Of a DNA stretch of 34,570 nucleotides, positions 1 through 8,399 are shown piece after piece. This stretch comes from Haematobacter missouriensis (GTDB lineage: Bacteria > Pseudomonadota > Alphaproteobacteria > Rhodobacterales > Rhodobacteraceae): the NCBI RefSeq assembly GCF_000740775.1, contig NZ_JFGS01000035.1, positions 1 to 34,570 of the forward strand. Direction: 5' to 3'. Both the position numbers and the translations under genes were made by a program. The number at the start of each line of letters is the position of its first letter. The first letter of the stretch is position 1. The notes under the pieces were generated by a model. That model was given only the letters and a program-made list of their open reading frames with translations. It ran no database searches and was not told the origin of the DNA.

Positions 1-123
1 ATGCTATAGCTTAGCTGAGCGGCAAACTGGTCAAAATTCCCGGACCACCTCTCCTTTCGCTGCTAGGTGTTTGATCCCACGATTTGATGAAGCGATCCAT
101 TCATTGGAATGGAAGGAAGCCCT

Positions 124-515
124 ATGGGACAAGTTCGTCATGGAAGCGCCACGACCACGCACGCTGTCCGAGCAATACGAGCCGATCGCAAGCTTCGCTC
201 GCGCAGCTGAGCTTGGGGTCCAAGCGATAAGGGATTGATCAGTGGATCAATCGCCGCGCAGGACGGCATCAACCCCAAGACCGTTGCGAAGTGGCGCAAG
301 CGCGCAACGGTCGAGGATATGAAGACCGCCCCATCGGAACCGCGCTCGACGGTTCTGTCCGAGGCGGAGGAAGCGATGATCATCGCTTTCGACGGTACAC
401 GCTCCTGCCTGTCTGGCGCAACCTCGGCGTGGTTCATCAGGTTGCGAGCCAAGATCATCTCCCACCTAGAGTGGATCTTGAAACACAGGACGCGGGCCAG
501 CGGAATCCCTTTTTC
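124..515 (+). pseudogene. Decayed IS481-type transposase, 5' part only
   Basis: The translation can be followed only by changing frame. It opens at the ATG at 124, behind a GGAAGGAAG ribosome site and a hairpin (arms 97-102 and 107-112), with the MGQVRHGSATTTHAVRA start that I know from IS481-family transposases. The next piece, RSQASLAQLS, is in another frame (first frame stops at 208-210). Then INPKTVAKWRKR and EPRSTVLSEAEEAMI lie in the frame of 235-609, and RRYTLLP lies in a further frame from about 390. The catalytic DDE domain is absent, so this is a dead N-terminal helix-turn-helix remnant. Between the second and third pieces there is extra DNA carrying a perfect hairpin. The right limit is approximate, because similarity fades after about 515. 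Confidence 0.75.
233..252. repeat. Perfect inverted repeat inside the transposase remnant
   Basis: The arms GATTGATC (233-240) and GATCAATC (245-252) are perfect complements around a 4-base loop. The hairpin sits in a stretch of roughly 45 bases that the transposase reading does not explain, so it may be a small insertion. Confidence 0.6.
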
Positions 516-522
516 AACACAA

Positions 523-558
523 CCTAGGCATTGCCTGCCGCCTAGGCATTGCCTGCCG
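523..558. repeat. Exact 18-bp tandem duplication
   Basis: The unit CCTAGGCATTGCCTGCCG occurs twice head to tail (523-540 and 541-558) with no mismatch. It lies just after the recognisable transposase remnant and before the dctP promoter region, in DNA with no convincing gene. Confidence 0.9.
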
Positions 559-688
559 CTCTACTTCACCAAAGTAGCGCTGCACCCAGCCGAAAGACGG
601 GCGGGATGAACACCATGCCGTTGCTCTCGGAACTGAGGACAGGTGGTTGGTACCGTTCCCGCTCCCGGCCCGTGCTTGGTATGCTCAA

Positions 689-726
689 ATGTTATTGCTA
701 TCAGAAGTAACATATATTTGATATAT
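689..726 (+). promoter_or_regulatory. AT-rich promoter/operator region of dctPQM
   Basis: This is a sharp AT-rich island in GC-rich surroundings. It contains an inverted repeat ATGTTA (689-694) / TAACAT (708-713) and a second dyad ATATAT (712-717) / ATATAT (721-726). The string TAACAT-N5-TGATATA (708-725) resembles TAACAT-N2-TGATATA in front of the methyltransferase-lysR-fumarase operon (7234-7248 region, minus strand). I infer a shared regulator, perhaps the neighbouring LysR protein. No clear sigma-70 pair could be fixed. The remainder of 559-861 shows no gene. Confidence 0.4.
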
Positions 727-861
727 CCTCTTCAACCCTGCAAGTTCGCGAAATGACTGGGTCCACCGAAGGAAGAGGCGGTGGGTTCATGTTGGACGGC
801 CAGAGTGGTCCGGTTTTCCGAGGATCGCCGTAGTGCCGCTGGTCTTATGGGGAGGATAGAA

Positions 862-1872
862 ATGCTTGATTTTCGTAACGTGGCAATCGCCACCGGCGTT
901 GCTGCGACACTTGCGCTTTGGTCAGTGCTGCCGGCCACGGCTCAGGATCAGATCACCATCAAGTTCAGCCATGTCGTCGCACCCGACACCCCCAAGGGCA
1001 AAGGGGCCGAGCGGTTCAAGGAGCTGGCCGAGAAGTATACGGACGGCCGCGTGAAGGTAGAAATCTACCCCAACAGCCAACTCTACAAGGACAAGGAGGA
1101 GCTGGAGGCCCTGCAGATGGGAGCCGTCCAGATGCTGGCACCGTCGCTGGCCAAGTTCGGCCCCCTCGGCGTGCCGGAGTTCGAGCTGTTCGATCTGCCA
1201 ATGCTGTTCAAGGACCGCGCAGACCTTCGCAAGATCACCGAGGGTGATGTGGGACAAAATCTTATGTCCAAACTGGATGCCAAAGGCATCAAGGGGCTGG
1301 CCTACTGGGACAATGGCTTCAAGATCATGACCGCGAATTCCCCCGTCGTGACGCCCGATGACTTCCTGGGCCTGAAGATGCGCATCCAATCCTCAAAGAT
1401 CCTCGAAGCGCAGTTCGAGGCGCTTGGTGCCGTGCCTCAGGTGATGGCTTTCTCCGAGGTCTATCAGGGCCTGCAGACCGGCGTTGTCGATGGCACCGAA
1501 AATACGCCCTCGAACACCTATACACAGCGGGTGAACGAGGTGCAGAAATACGCGACCGTGTCGAACCATGGCTATATTGGCTATGCGGTCATCGTGAACA
1601 AGGCGTTCTGGGAGGGGATCCCGGACGATGTGCGCGGCGAACTGGACAAGGCGATGGCAGAGGCCACGATCTATGCCAACGACATTGCGGAGAACGAGAA
1701 CGCCACGGCGCTGCAGGCCATGCGTGATGCGGGAACGACGCAGTTCCATGACATGACCGAGGATGAGCGAGCCGAGTGGTTCGAGGTTCTCCAACCCGTG
1801 CATGAGAAGATGTCAAACCGCATTGGCGCCGATCTGATCAAGCAGACTTACAGCGCTCTGGGTATCGAATAA
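862..1872 (+). CDS. dctP: TRAP transporter solute-binding protein, DctP family
   Basis: This 336-residue periplasmic receptor belongs to a tripartite (TRAP) carboxylate transporter. It captures an organic acid, probably a C4-dicarboxylate, and hands it to the DctQM membrane pair made by the next two genes. A signal peptide covers residues 1-27, with ATA-Q at the likely cleavage site. The family's carboxylate-binding arginine lies in LKMRIQS (Arg174), and the GVVDGTENT segment typical of DctP follows. The frame is open upstream to 781, but the ATG at 862 is preferred: it has GGGAGGATAG just upstream and gives a clean signal peptide. The dctPQM order and the fumarase operon facing it support a fumarate, malate or related substrate. 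The exact ligand is inferred. Confidence 0.93.
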   Translation: MLDFRNVAIATGVAATLALWSVLPATAQDQITIKFSHVVAPDTPKGKGAERFKELAEKYTDGRVKVEIYPNSQLYKDKEELEALQMGAVQMLAPSLAKFGPLGVPEFELFDLPMLFKDRADLRKITEGDVGQNLMSKLDAKGIKGLAYWDNGFKIMTANSPVVTPDDFLGLKMRIQSSKILEAQFEALGAVPQVMAFSEVYQGLQTGVVDGTENTPSNTYTQRVNEVQKYATVSNHGYIGYAVIVNKAFWEGIPDDVRGELDKAMAEATIYANDIAENENATALQAMRDAGTTQFHDMTEDERAEWFEVLQPVHEKMSNRIGADLIKQTYSALGIE

Positions 1873-1927
1873 GCCGGATATCAGGCCGGGGGCGCAGGTC
1901 GCGCCCCCCCATTCAAAGAGGTTTGCC

Positions 1928-2557
1928 ATGCTATTGCGCATCCTCGACCGCTTCGAAGAAATCCTGATCTCGGTGTTGATGGCCCTGGCCGTCATCCTGA
2001 TCTTCGTTGCCGTCGTTCACCGTTTCTCTCTGGGTATCGCGGCCGATCTGGTCGGCTGGGCCCGCGCCAATGACATGGAGACCCTGCAGGCTATGGCACG
2101 GTCTTCCTTCAGGTGGATAAACTCGCTGAAGCTCACCTGGGCGCAGGAAGCCTGCATCTATCTTTTCGTCTGGATGGCGAAGTTCGGCGCTGCTTATGGC
2201 GTCAGAATCGGCATCCACGTCGGCGTCGATCTTCTGGTGAACAAGCTGGAGGGTCGCAGCAAGAAGATAATGACCATCATAGCCATGTCCGGCGGCATCC
2301 TTTTCACCGCGATCGTAACCTGGATCGGAACGAAATTCGTCTGGCATACCTATCTCGGCGGCCAGATCTCCGCAGACCTGGAGATCAAGATGTGGCTCGT
2401 CTATCTGGCCGTGCCGCTCGGGTCGGCGCTGATGTGCTTCCGCTTCATTCAGGCACTGCGTCTGTATCTGACCACCGGATACATCGCGCATCACGACATA
2501 GGAGAAATCGAAGGCATCGAAGAGAATGCCGATATCGCCGCGGAGGGCAAGGCGTGA
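1928..2557 (+). CDS. dctQ: TRAP transporter small permease, DctQ family
   Basis: This 209-residue protein is the small membrane subunit of the TRAP system. Four hydrophobic segments are visible, at about residues 10-32, 76-95, 112-130 and 155-175. The family motif WAQE and the following FVWMAKFGAAYGVR segment sit around residues 70-92. It follows dctP by 55 bases, and AGAGG lies close upstream of the ATG. The loop between the first and second segments (about residues 36-70) looks longer than the DctQ proteins I remember. Its stop TGA overlaps the GTG start of dctM (GTGA at 2554-2557), which means translational coupling. Confidence 0.92.
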   Translation: MLLRILDRFEEILISVLMALAVILIFVAVVHRFSLGIAADLVGWARANDMETLQAMARSSFRWINSLKLTWAQEACIYLFVWMAKFGAAYGVRIGIHVGVDLLVNKLEGRSKKIMTIIAMSGGILFTAIVTWIGTKFVWHTYLGGQISADLEIKMWLVYLAVPLGSALMCFRFIQALRLYLTTGYIAHHDIGEIEGIEENADIAAEGKA

Positions 2558-3876
2558 CCGCGATCATCATCTTTCTGATCCTGACGATCCTGCTCATCAC
2601 CGGCATGCCGGTCTCTATCGCGCTCGGCCTGACGGTATTCACCTTTCTCTTCGGCTTCACCAGCATCCCGATGGACAGCATCGCGCTGAAGCTGTTCACG
2701 GGGATCGAGAAGTTCGAGATCATGGCGATCCCGTTCTTCATCCTCGCAGGCAATTTCCTGACGCATGGCGGCGTGGCGCGACGCATGATCCGCTTCGCAA
2801 CTTCGCTGGTGGGACACTGGCATGGCGGAATGGCGCTGGCCTCCGTGCTGGCCTGTGCGCTGTTCGCGGCTATTTCGGGCTCGTCGCCTGCAACGGTGAT
2901 GGCGGTAGGCTCCATCATGGTGCCGGCCATGGTCAAGATGGGCTACCCGCGGGAATTTGCCGTGGCTCCCGTCGCGACCGCCGGCGGGCTCGGCATCCTG
3001 ATCCCGCCCTCAATCGTCATGGTGATGTATTCGGTGGCGACATCGGGGATGATCGTGACCGGGCCGAATGGCGAAAGCGTCGCCTCGGCATCCATCGGCG
3101 AGATGTTCATTGCGGGCGTCGTTCCGGGGCTGATCCTCGCCATGATGCTGGGCGTCACGACCTATTGGCGCGCGCGGACGAAAAACTACCCCCGCCTTCC
3201 GCGCACATCCTACCGGGAAAGGTGGAAGGCGTTCCGCGAGTCCATCTGGGGCCTGATGCTGATCGTCATCATCATGGGCGGCATCTATGGCGGCATCTTC
3301 ACGCCGACGGAAGCCGCAGGGGTCAGCGCCGTCTATGCCTTCTTCATCGCGGTCTTCGTTTACAAGGACATCAAACTGCGCGACGTGCCGCGGGTGCTGC
3401 TGAATTCGGCCGCGATGTCGGCGATGCTGCTCTACATCATCACCAACGCCGTGATGTTCGCCTTCATCCTGACCTCCGAGCAGATCCCGCAGGCAATGTC
3501 CGCCTGGATCGTGGACCTCGGTCTTGGCTGGGTCGGTTTCCTGCTGGTGGTGAACATCCTGCTGCTGCTGGTAGGCATGGTGATGGAGCCTTCCGCGATC
3601 GTTCTGATCATGGCGCCCATCCTGTTTCCCGTCGCCGTGAAGCTCGGCATCGATCCCGTGCATTTCGGCATCATGATGGTGGTCAACATGGAGATCGGGT
3701 TGTGTACGCCACCTGTTGGTCTCAACCTCTATGTCGGCTCAGCGATATCGCGTCTAGGGCTGACGGCAGTGTCGGTGGCGGTTGTGCCCTGGCTGGTTAC
3801 GGCACTGATATTCCTTGCGCTGATCACCTATGTGCCGGCGGTCACCATGGTGCTGCCGAACCTGCTCGGGTTCTGA
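2554..3876 (+). CDS. dctM: TRAP transporter large permease, DctM family
   Basis: This 440-residue, multi-spanning protein (about 12 helices) is the ion-driven channel subunit of the TRAP system. The start GTG at 2554 overlaps the dctQ stop, and upstream in-frame codons belong to the dctQ region. Family hallmarks include IPFFILAGNFL, the AAISGSSPATVMAVG loop, a GGLGILIPPS turn near the middle, FTPTEAAG, and a C-terminal GLCTPPVGLNLY segment. The length matches the family. It is the last gene of its operon, and a strong intrinsic terminator begins 20 bases after the stop. Confidence 0.94.
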   Translation: MTAIIIFLILTILLITGMPVSIALGLTVFTFLFGFTSIPMDSIALKLFTGIEKFEIMAIPFFILAGNFLTHGGVARRMIRFATSLVGHWHGGMALASVLACALFAAISGSSPATVMAVGSIMVPAMVKMGYPREFAVAPVATAGGLGILIPPSIVMVMYSVATSGMIVTGPNGESVASASIGEMFIAGVVPGLILAMMLGVTTYWRARTKNYPRLPRTSYRERWKAFRESIWGLMLIVIIMGGIYGGIFTPTEAAGVSAVYAFFIAVFVYKDIKLRDVPRVLLNSAAMSAMLLYIITNAVMFAFILTSEQIPQAMSAWIVDLGLGWVGFLLVVNILLLLVGMVMEPSAIVLIMAPILFPVAVKLGIDPVHFGIMMVVNMEIGLCTPPVGLNLYVGSAISRLGLTAVSVAVVPWLVTALIFLALITYVPAVTMVLPNLLGF

Positions 3877-3896
3877 AGCGGAAGCTGCAGGCAAGC

Positions 3897-3924
3897 AAAA
3901 GGGCCGCGGTAGCGGCCCTTTTTT
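3897..3924 (+). terminator. Intrinsic terminator after dctPQM
   Basis: The stem GGGCCGC (3901-3907) pairs perfectly with GCGGCCC (3912-3918) around loop GGTA. It is extended by A-T pairs (3897-3900 with 3919-3922) and followed by a run of six T (3919-3924). On the minus strand the four T at 3897-3900 may let it also end the convergent fumarase transcript. Confidence 0.93.
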
Positions 3925-3934
3925 CGTCTATGGC

Positions 3935-5431
3935 TCAAGCCTGTCTGCGCCATCGCAGCGGCCCGCTGCGGTGAACCGCATCGCCGCGGGCATCGACCGC
4001 AACCGTCACAGGCATGTCGCGCACGACGAATTCGTGGATCGCCTCCATTCCAAGATCGTCGAAGGCCACGACGCGTGCCTCGCGTATTGCCTGCGATACC
4101 AGATAGGCCGCGCCCCCAACCGCAATCAGATAGGCGGCGCCGTTCCGGGCAATCGCCTCAACCGTTGCATCGCCTCGCTCTGCCTTGCCGATCATCACCG
4201 ACACACCGAGCGCGTCGAGCATCATGTCGCTGTAGCGATCCATCCTTGTCGATGTCGTGGGGCCAGCCGGTCCCACCACCTCGTCGCGAACCGGATCGAC
4301 GGGACCGACGTAGTAGATCGCCCTGTCGCGGAACTCGACCGGCAGCGGTTGACCCACGGCCATCATCTGTTCGATCCGCCGGTGCGCAGCATCGCGCCCG
4401 GTCAGGAGATGCCCCGATAGCAGCAGCGATTCCCCCGGCTTCCAGGTGGCGATATCGGAGCGGGTCAGCCCGTCCAGATCGACACGGCGGGCGTCTTTCC
4501 ACGCATCGCGGAAATCGAGATCCGGCCAGTCCGACAAGTCGGGCGGAGACAGGCGTGCCGGTCCGCTGCCATCCAACGCGAAATGGACATGCCGGGTCGC
4601 CGCGCAGTTCGGCACCAGTGCCACAGGCAGAGAGGCCGCATGTGTCGGGAAGCTGCGCACCTTCACGTCGAGAACGGTGGTCATCCCTCCCAAACCCTGC
4701 GCCCCGATGCCGAGGGCGTTGATCCGGTCGATCAGCTCCAGGCGGAGTTCCTCCTCCGCCGTGGAGGCGCCCCGGGCGCGCAGCTCCGTGGCATCGATCG
4801 GCTCGTTCAGCGACTGCTTGGCCATCACCATCGCCTTGTCCACGCTGCCGCCGATACCGATGCCCAGAATGCCCGGCGGACACCAGCCCGCCCCCATTTT
4901 CTCCACCGTTTCGACGACCCAGTCGGCCACCGAAGCAGAGGGGTTCAGCACCGCGAATTTCGTCTTGTTCTCAGACCCGCCTCCCTTGGCGGAGACATCG
5001 AATTCGACCCGGTCGCCGGCCACCATCTCGACATGCAGCATCGCCGGCGCATTGTCCCGCGTATTGGCCCGCCGCCCGAAAGGATCGGCCACGACAGAGG
5101 CCCGCAGCGGATTTTCATCCGCCAAATAAGCGCGACGCACGGCGTCATCGACGATCTCCTGCAAGGGCCGGTCCCAGTCGAGCCGCGCCTTCACCCCGAT
5201 CCGTGCGGTGATGTTGGCAACGCCGGTATCCTGACAGATCGGCCGGTGCCCGATTGCGGCCATACGGGAATTGACCAGGATCTGCGTCATCGCATCGCGG
5301 GCAGCCGGGCTTTCCTCCGTCTGCCACGCAGCGGAAAGCGCCCGGATGAAATCCTGCGGATGATAATAGCTTATGAAATGAAGCGCGTCGGCGACACTGT
5401 CGATCACGTGGCGCTCGCTGATGGCTGTCAT
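3935..5431 (-). CDS. Class I (4Fe-4S) fumarate hydratase
   Basis: This 498-residue cytoplasmic hydro-lyase interconverts fumarate and malate; close relatives act on tartrate or mesaconate. The N-terminal iron-sulfur domain carries three candidate cluster cysteines: Cys66 in ICQDTG, Cys184 in GWCPPG and Cys276 in PNCAATRH. These match the three-cysteine pattern of class I fumarases. GIGGSVDKA follows the second cysteine. The C-terminal swivel domain holds the GPAGPTTSTRMD segment and an AVGGAAYL turn. The ATG at 5431 follows GGTGGGAGAC; an in-frame GTG at 5440 would add three residues. It lies 33 bases behind lysR on the same strand and faces dctPQM. This fits uptake of a C4 acid and entry into the TCA cycle. 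Substrate choice among fumarate, tartrate and mesaconate cannot be settled from sequence alone. Confidence 0.9.
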   Translation of the reverse strand: MTAISERHVIDSVADALHFISYYHPQDFIRALSAAWQTEESPAARDAMTQILVNSRMAAIGHRPICQDTGVANITARIGVKARLDWDRPLQEIVDDAVRRAYLADENPLRASVVADPFGRRANTRDNAPAMLHVEMVAGDRVEFDVSAKGGGSENKTKFAVLNPSASVADWVVETVEKMGAGWCPPGILGIGIGGSVDKAMVMAKQSLNEPIDATELRARGASTAEEELRLELIDRINALGIGAQGLGGMTTVLDVKVRSFPTHAASLPVALVPNCAATRHVHFALDGSGPARLSPPDLSDWPDLDFRDAWKDARRVDLDGLTRSDIATWKPGESLLLSGHLLTGRDAAHRRIEQMMAVGQPLPVEFRDRAIYYVGPVDPVRDEVVGPAGPTTSTRMDRYSDMMLDALGVSVMIGKAERGDATVEAIARNGAAYLIAVGGAAYLVSQAIREARVVAFDDLGMEAIHEFVVRDMPVTVAVDARGDAVHRSGPLRWRRQA

Positions 5432-5464
5432 GTCTCCCACCCAAGATTTGCTGGCAATGTATCG

Positions 5465-6415
5465 CTAGCGGTCGATCACTTGGGCACCGATCCAGCGACC
5501 GGTGCGCGCCAGATCGCGCAGTGTTTCACGCGCCAGCGCCAGAACAACGGAGACGGCATTGGTCATCGGCCGGTTCGTGGAGTGGGCGAGATAGATATGC
5601 CTTACCACCTGTGGCCCGGAAATGGTCCAGCTGCGCAGCCTTCCTTCCCCCACCTCGGCCGTTATGGCGTTCCGGGGAAGAACGGAGTATCCGAGGCCTT
5701 CCGCAACCAATGCCTTGATATTACTGTATGAATCTACGTCAATAATCGTATTCAGCTCGACTGCGGCCGCTTTGGCATGCTGGTCCAGAAGGTCGCGCAA
5801 CCCGTGGCCCTTGTCGGGAAGGATCAAGGGGAGTTCGGCCACCCGGCCAAAGGAAAGATCACTGCCGGGGGGAGGAAACTGTTCAGAGCGCAATCCATCC
5901 GCTGGTCCGAAGAACTGAAGCCCCTCCGCCAGAAGTTGTTCCGTGTGAATGCCGTGTTCCGCAGCCTGACCGTAAAGGACCGCTAGATCGATCCTTTCGT
6001 CCCGCAGCCATTCCAGAATGAATCCACTCATCGCCTCGGCGATGCGCAGCTTGATTTTCGGATAGCGGAGATGCACTGCCGTGATGAGGGGAACAGCCAG
6101 AATCTGGCCGATTGTACCCGGCACTCCCAGCCGCACCTCCCCTTCGGGATCATTCAGATGGCCGCGGATTTCCTCTTCGGCTACGGTAAGCTGGTCCAGC
6201 ATAATACGGGCATGGCGCAAGAGAATTCGGCCCGCCTCCGTCGGCTCGACCCCACTCGGCGTGCGGAAAAGCAACGTCGCCCCCAGATCCGCCTCCATAT
6301 TCAGGACGTGACGCGAGAGCGCGGGTTGGGCAACATGAAGGAAATTTCCCGCCCGCGACAGTGAGCCTTGCTCTACAATCGCTACAAAATAGCGAAGTTG
6401 CCGAAGGTCGATCAT
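5465..6415 (-). CDS. LysR-type transcriptional regulator
   Basis: This 316-residue regulator has the N-terminal winged helix-turn-helix of the LysR family (LRQLRYFVAIVEQGSLSRAG, then AQPALSRHV, about residues 4-60). A periplasmic-binding-like effector domain follows (about 92-300). Its start ATG overlaps the methyltransferase stop (ATGA, 6412-6415), and the fumarase gene begins 33 bases after its stop. It is therefore embedded in the operon instead of being divergently placed as many LysR genes are. I infer that it senses an organic acid and controls its own operon, and possibly dctPQM, whose promoter shares a motif with the operon's. Confidence 0.92.
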   Translation of the reverse strand: MIDLRQLRYFVAIVEQGSLSRAGNFLHVAQPALSRHVLNMEADLGATLLFRTPSGVEPTEAGRILLRHARIMLDQLTVAEEEIRGHLNDPEGEVRLGVPGTIGQILAVPLITAVHLRYPKIKLRIAEAMSGFILEWLRDERIDLAVLYGQAAEHGIHTEQLLAEGLQFFGPADGLRSEQFPPPGSDLSFGRVAELPLILPDKGHGLRDLLDQHAKAAAVELNTIIDVDSYSNIKALVAEGLGYSVLPRNAITAEVGEGRLRSWTISGPQVVRHIYLAHSTNRPMTNAVSVVLALARETLRDLARTGRWIGAQVIDR

Positions 6416-7161
6416 CGCTGCGACATCCGATTTGCCGTCAGTGTCCAGCAGACCATCGGCTGTATCAATACCGCCATACCGCCGACACTATGGATATTGT
6501 CGCGCCACGCGCGCGCCAGCGCGGCTTCGTTCCTGCGGGCGATTTCTGCCCTTTCGGGCAGCACCCGCGCCAGATAGCCGATGAAATCAGGCAATCCAGT
6601 GAAGTGGTTTTCGCGGTTCCAGCGGCGCAAATCGCGCAGAATCGCCTTATCCTCGGAAATCAGCGTTTCCACCGCGCTTGCGGCCTGAGCCCGGATCCGT
6701 GTTTCATCCTCGATCGGGCGCATGGCCCGAAAAAAACTGCCCTGCGCGAGAGGTTCGATCACAAGCAGAATGCCTTTGGAACGGATTGTCGAGATTGCGC
6801 CCATCAGCGCGTCCTGCATCCGATCGGGAGAGACATGATGCAGTGAATTGACGAAACAGGCGGCATCGAACTGGCCCATGGACCCGGGCAGCGCTTCAGC
6901 GGGAGCGCAATGAAACTCCGCCCCCGGCAGTCGTTGACGAGCCCGTTCCAATGCGTCCGCCGAGGGGTCGATGCCCGCCACGTCGAACCCGCGTCCGTCG
7001 AGCGCCGCCGTGAGAGTACCGTCGCCACAGCCAATGTCCAGAACGGACCGTACGCCGTGATCAGCAAATGCCGAGGTCAGTACCGACAGCGTATCCGCGC
7101 TAGTCCTTCGCAGGGGGCTGTCAGTGAGGGCGGCGGCGTGGTCGGTTTCGAGCTCGAACAT
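6412..7161 (-). CDS. Class I SAM-dependent methyltransferase
   Basis: This 249-residue cytoplasmic protein has the Rossmann methyltransferase signature. Motif I is VLDIGCGDG (residues 40-48), followed by an acidic second strand (VAGIDPSADAL, about 62-72). FDAACFVNSLHHV (about 101-113) serves as the motif IV region. The C-terminal half (about 130-249) lacks a recognised domain and contains many Arg and Glu residues. It is first in the operon, with the next gene overlapping by 4 bp. The location beside a carboxylate transporter and fumarase might suggest methylation of a carboxylic acid, as in trans-aconitate methyltransferase, but nothing in the sequence proves the acceptor. Confidence 0.85.
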   Translation of the reverse strand: MFELETDHAAALTDSPLRRTSADTLSVLTSAFADHGVRSVLDIGCGDGTLTAALDGRGFDVAGIDPSADALERARQRLPGAEFHCAPAEALPGSMGQFDAACFVNSLHHVSPDRMQDALMGAISTIRSKGILLVIEPLAQGSFFRAMRPIEDETRIRAQAASAVETLISEDKAILRDLRRWNRENHFTGLPDFIGYLARVLPERAEIARRNEAALARAWRDNIHSVGGMAVLIQPMVCWTLTANRMSQR

Positions 7162-7233
7162 GTTCTTCCCAGATGCTGGCTCACCGGATCACGGTTGCAG
7201 ACAAACATCAAATAGAGTGATTGTGGCCCGTGT

Positions 7234-7248
7234 ATATCATAATGTTAT
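7234..7248 (-). promoter_or_regulatory. Imperfect palindrome before the methyltransferase-lysR-fumarase operon
   Basis: ATATCAT (7234-7240) and ATGTTAT (7242-7248) form a dyad with one mismatch around a central A, 73 bases upstream of the methyltransferase ATG. On the minus strand the core reads TAACATTATGATATA and contains TATGAT, a plausible -10 element. The same TAACAT...TGATATA pair occurs in front of dctP at 708-725. Confidence 0.4.
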
Positions 7249-7754
7249 GGCTGTGCCACCATACGCTTGCCATGATCGGCCTGTCCCGCACTCACTTCAG
7301 GCCTATGGAAGCAGCGCGCCGCCCTTTGGCAAAGCGTTGCCAGTACGACAATTGTCAGCGATGTAGCGGTGTTGCGGAAGCCCCGCGTCTGAGCGGCGTC
7401 CTCCGGTGCCTACCGTCCGCCACACCTCTGGCATGAGCAACCCGAGCTTGCCCGGGACCGCCGGAGAACCGCCCGGGAAGGCATTGCCCCCCTTCCTCCC
7501 GCCAGCGGCTGAGGTGCGCTGCCGGTTCGCGGCATCTGTGGCGGAAGAAGTGTTGCAGCGTGCGCCGCTCGGCCCTGAACGAGGGTCTTCCGATAACACT
7601 TGGGCCTCTACGTGCCGAACAGCAGCCCGGCTCCTGCACCACCCGTTGCGAAACTCCATCGGCAACGCTTCCAGCAATCCTATGAGGATGGCATCCCATT
7701 TCCCGAGACCTCCGCGATCCCGAAGCGGCGCGATGTTCCAGCCCAATAAGACTG
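7249..7754. other. Gene-free stretch
   Basis: No supported gene was found. Overlapping minus-strand open frames (7303-7767 and 7355-7777) exist, but they have no recognisable domain, compete with each other, and run into the 3' end of the glycosidase-like pseudogene. I see no terminal repeats or tRNA. Confidence 0.5.
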
Positions 7755-8391
7755 TTAAACGGTCCACTCCTTTTCAATCTGTCGCATGAAAGGAGTGTTC
7801 ACTTCCCTCCTCCCTTGTCTGCGGCGATATCCAAGAAGTTCATTCGGACAGATGCGCTCGTCGTCCCAACCCTTGTGATCGGCAATGGGGTAAAAACATA
7901 CGCCCTCCACCGGAATTCCTCTCTGCCGCGCCCGGACAACCTTCTCCCGTACATAACGGCATCATGGACCGCGCCGATTGCCCTCGGTTCCGGTCTCCGC
8001 CACCACGATCGGACGGTCATAACGCGCGGAAACGTCGAACAGCAGGTCCGAAAGCGGACGATACGCCGGGTGATCGACGTCGATGACGGGGCCTGCATGG
8101 ATCCACTGGTTGTTGCAGTAGTAGTTGACGCCCACCAGGTCGAGAAACTCCAGCGCGCCGCCGATCTGAGGCCAAAGACGACCCGACAACAGGTCGAATG
8201 CCTGAAACTGCGCCTCATGATGACCCCGAGCCTCCCAATAGGGCCGGAGCTGCGCCGGGTCGTGATGAACCGCGATCAACGGCTCCGCGGTGAGAAACCG
8301 TGCCCGCGGATCAACTGCGCGCAATTCGGCCATCGCGGCGAGGGAGGCGCGGGCAAGGTGAACCTTCAGTTCATACCCGCGACCGGCGGAT
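7755..8391 (-). pseudogene. Glycoside hydrolase family 1-like (beta-glucosidase-like) fragment with nonsense codon
   Basis: One minus-strand frame reads through most of the C-terminal part of a TIM-barrel glycosidase. It runs from GRGYELKVHLARA, through AVDPRARFLTAEPLIAV and LDLVGVNYYCNN, to IVVAETGTEGN with its putative nucleophile Glu. A single in-frame TGA (7962-7964), probably once TGG, interrupts it. The same frame then continues with GIPVEGVCFYPIADHKGWDD and ENELLGY-like sequence to a natural TAA at 7755-7757. Upstream, the frame meets TAG and TGA near 8395-8405, and the N-terminal part of the barrel is not recognisable. The gene is therefore broken at both places. The family call rests on motif memory, and the 5' limit is approximate. 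Confidence 0.65.
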
Positions 8392-8399
8392 GCCTATCC

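Noticed and set aside
2526-3974. 482-codon open frame overlapping dctM
   Set aside because: It is a different frame of the same strand, His- and Arg-rich, while the dctM frame has full family motifs.
7303-7767. Minus-strand open frame of 154 codons
   Set aside because: It has no recognised family, overlaps another frame of similar length and the 3' end of the glycosidase-like pseudogene.
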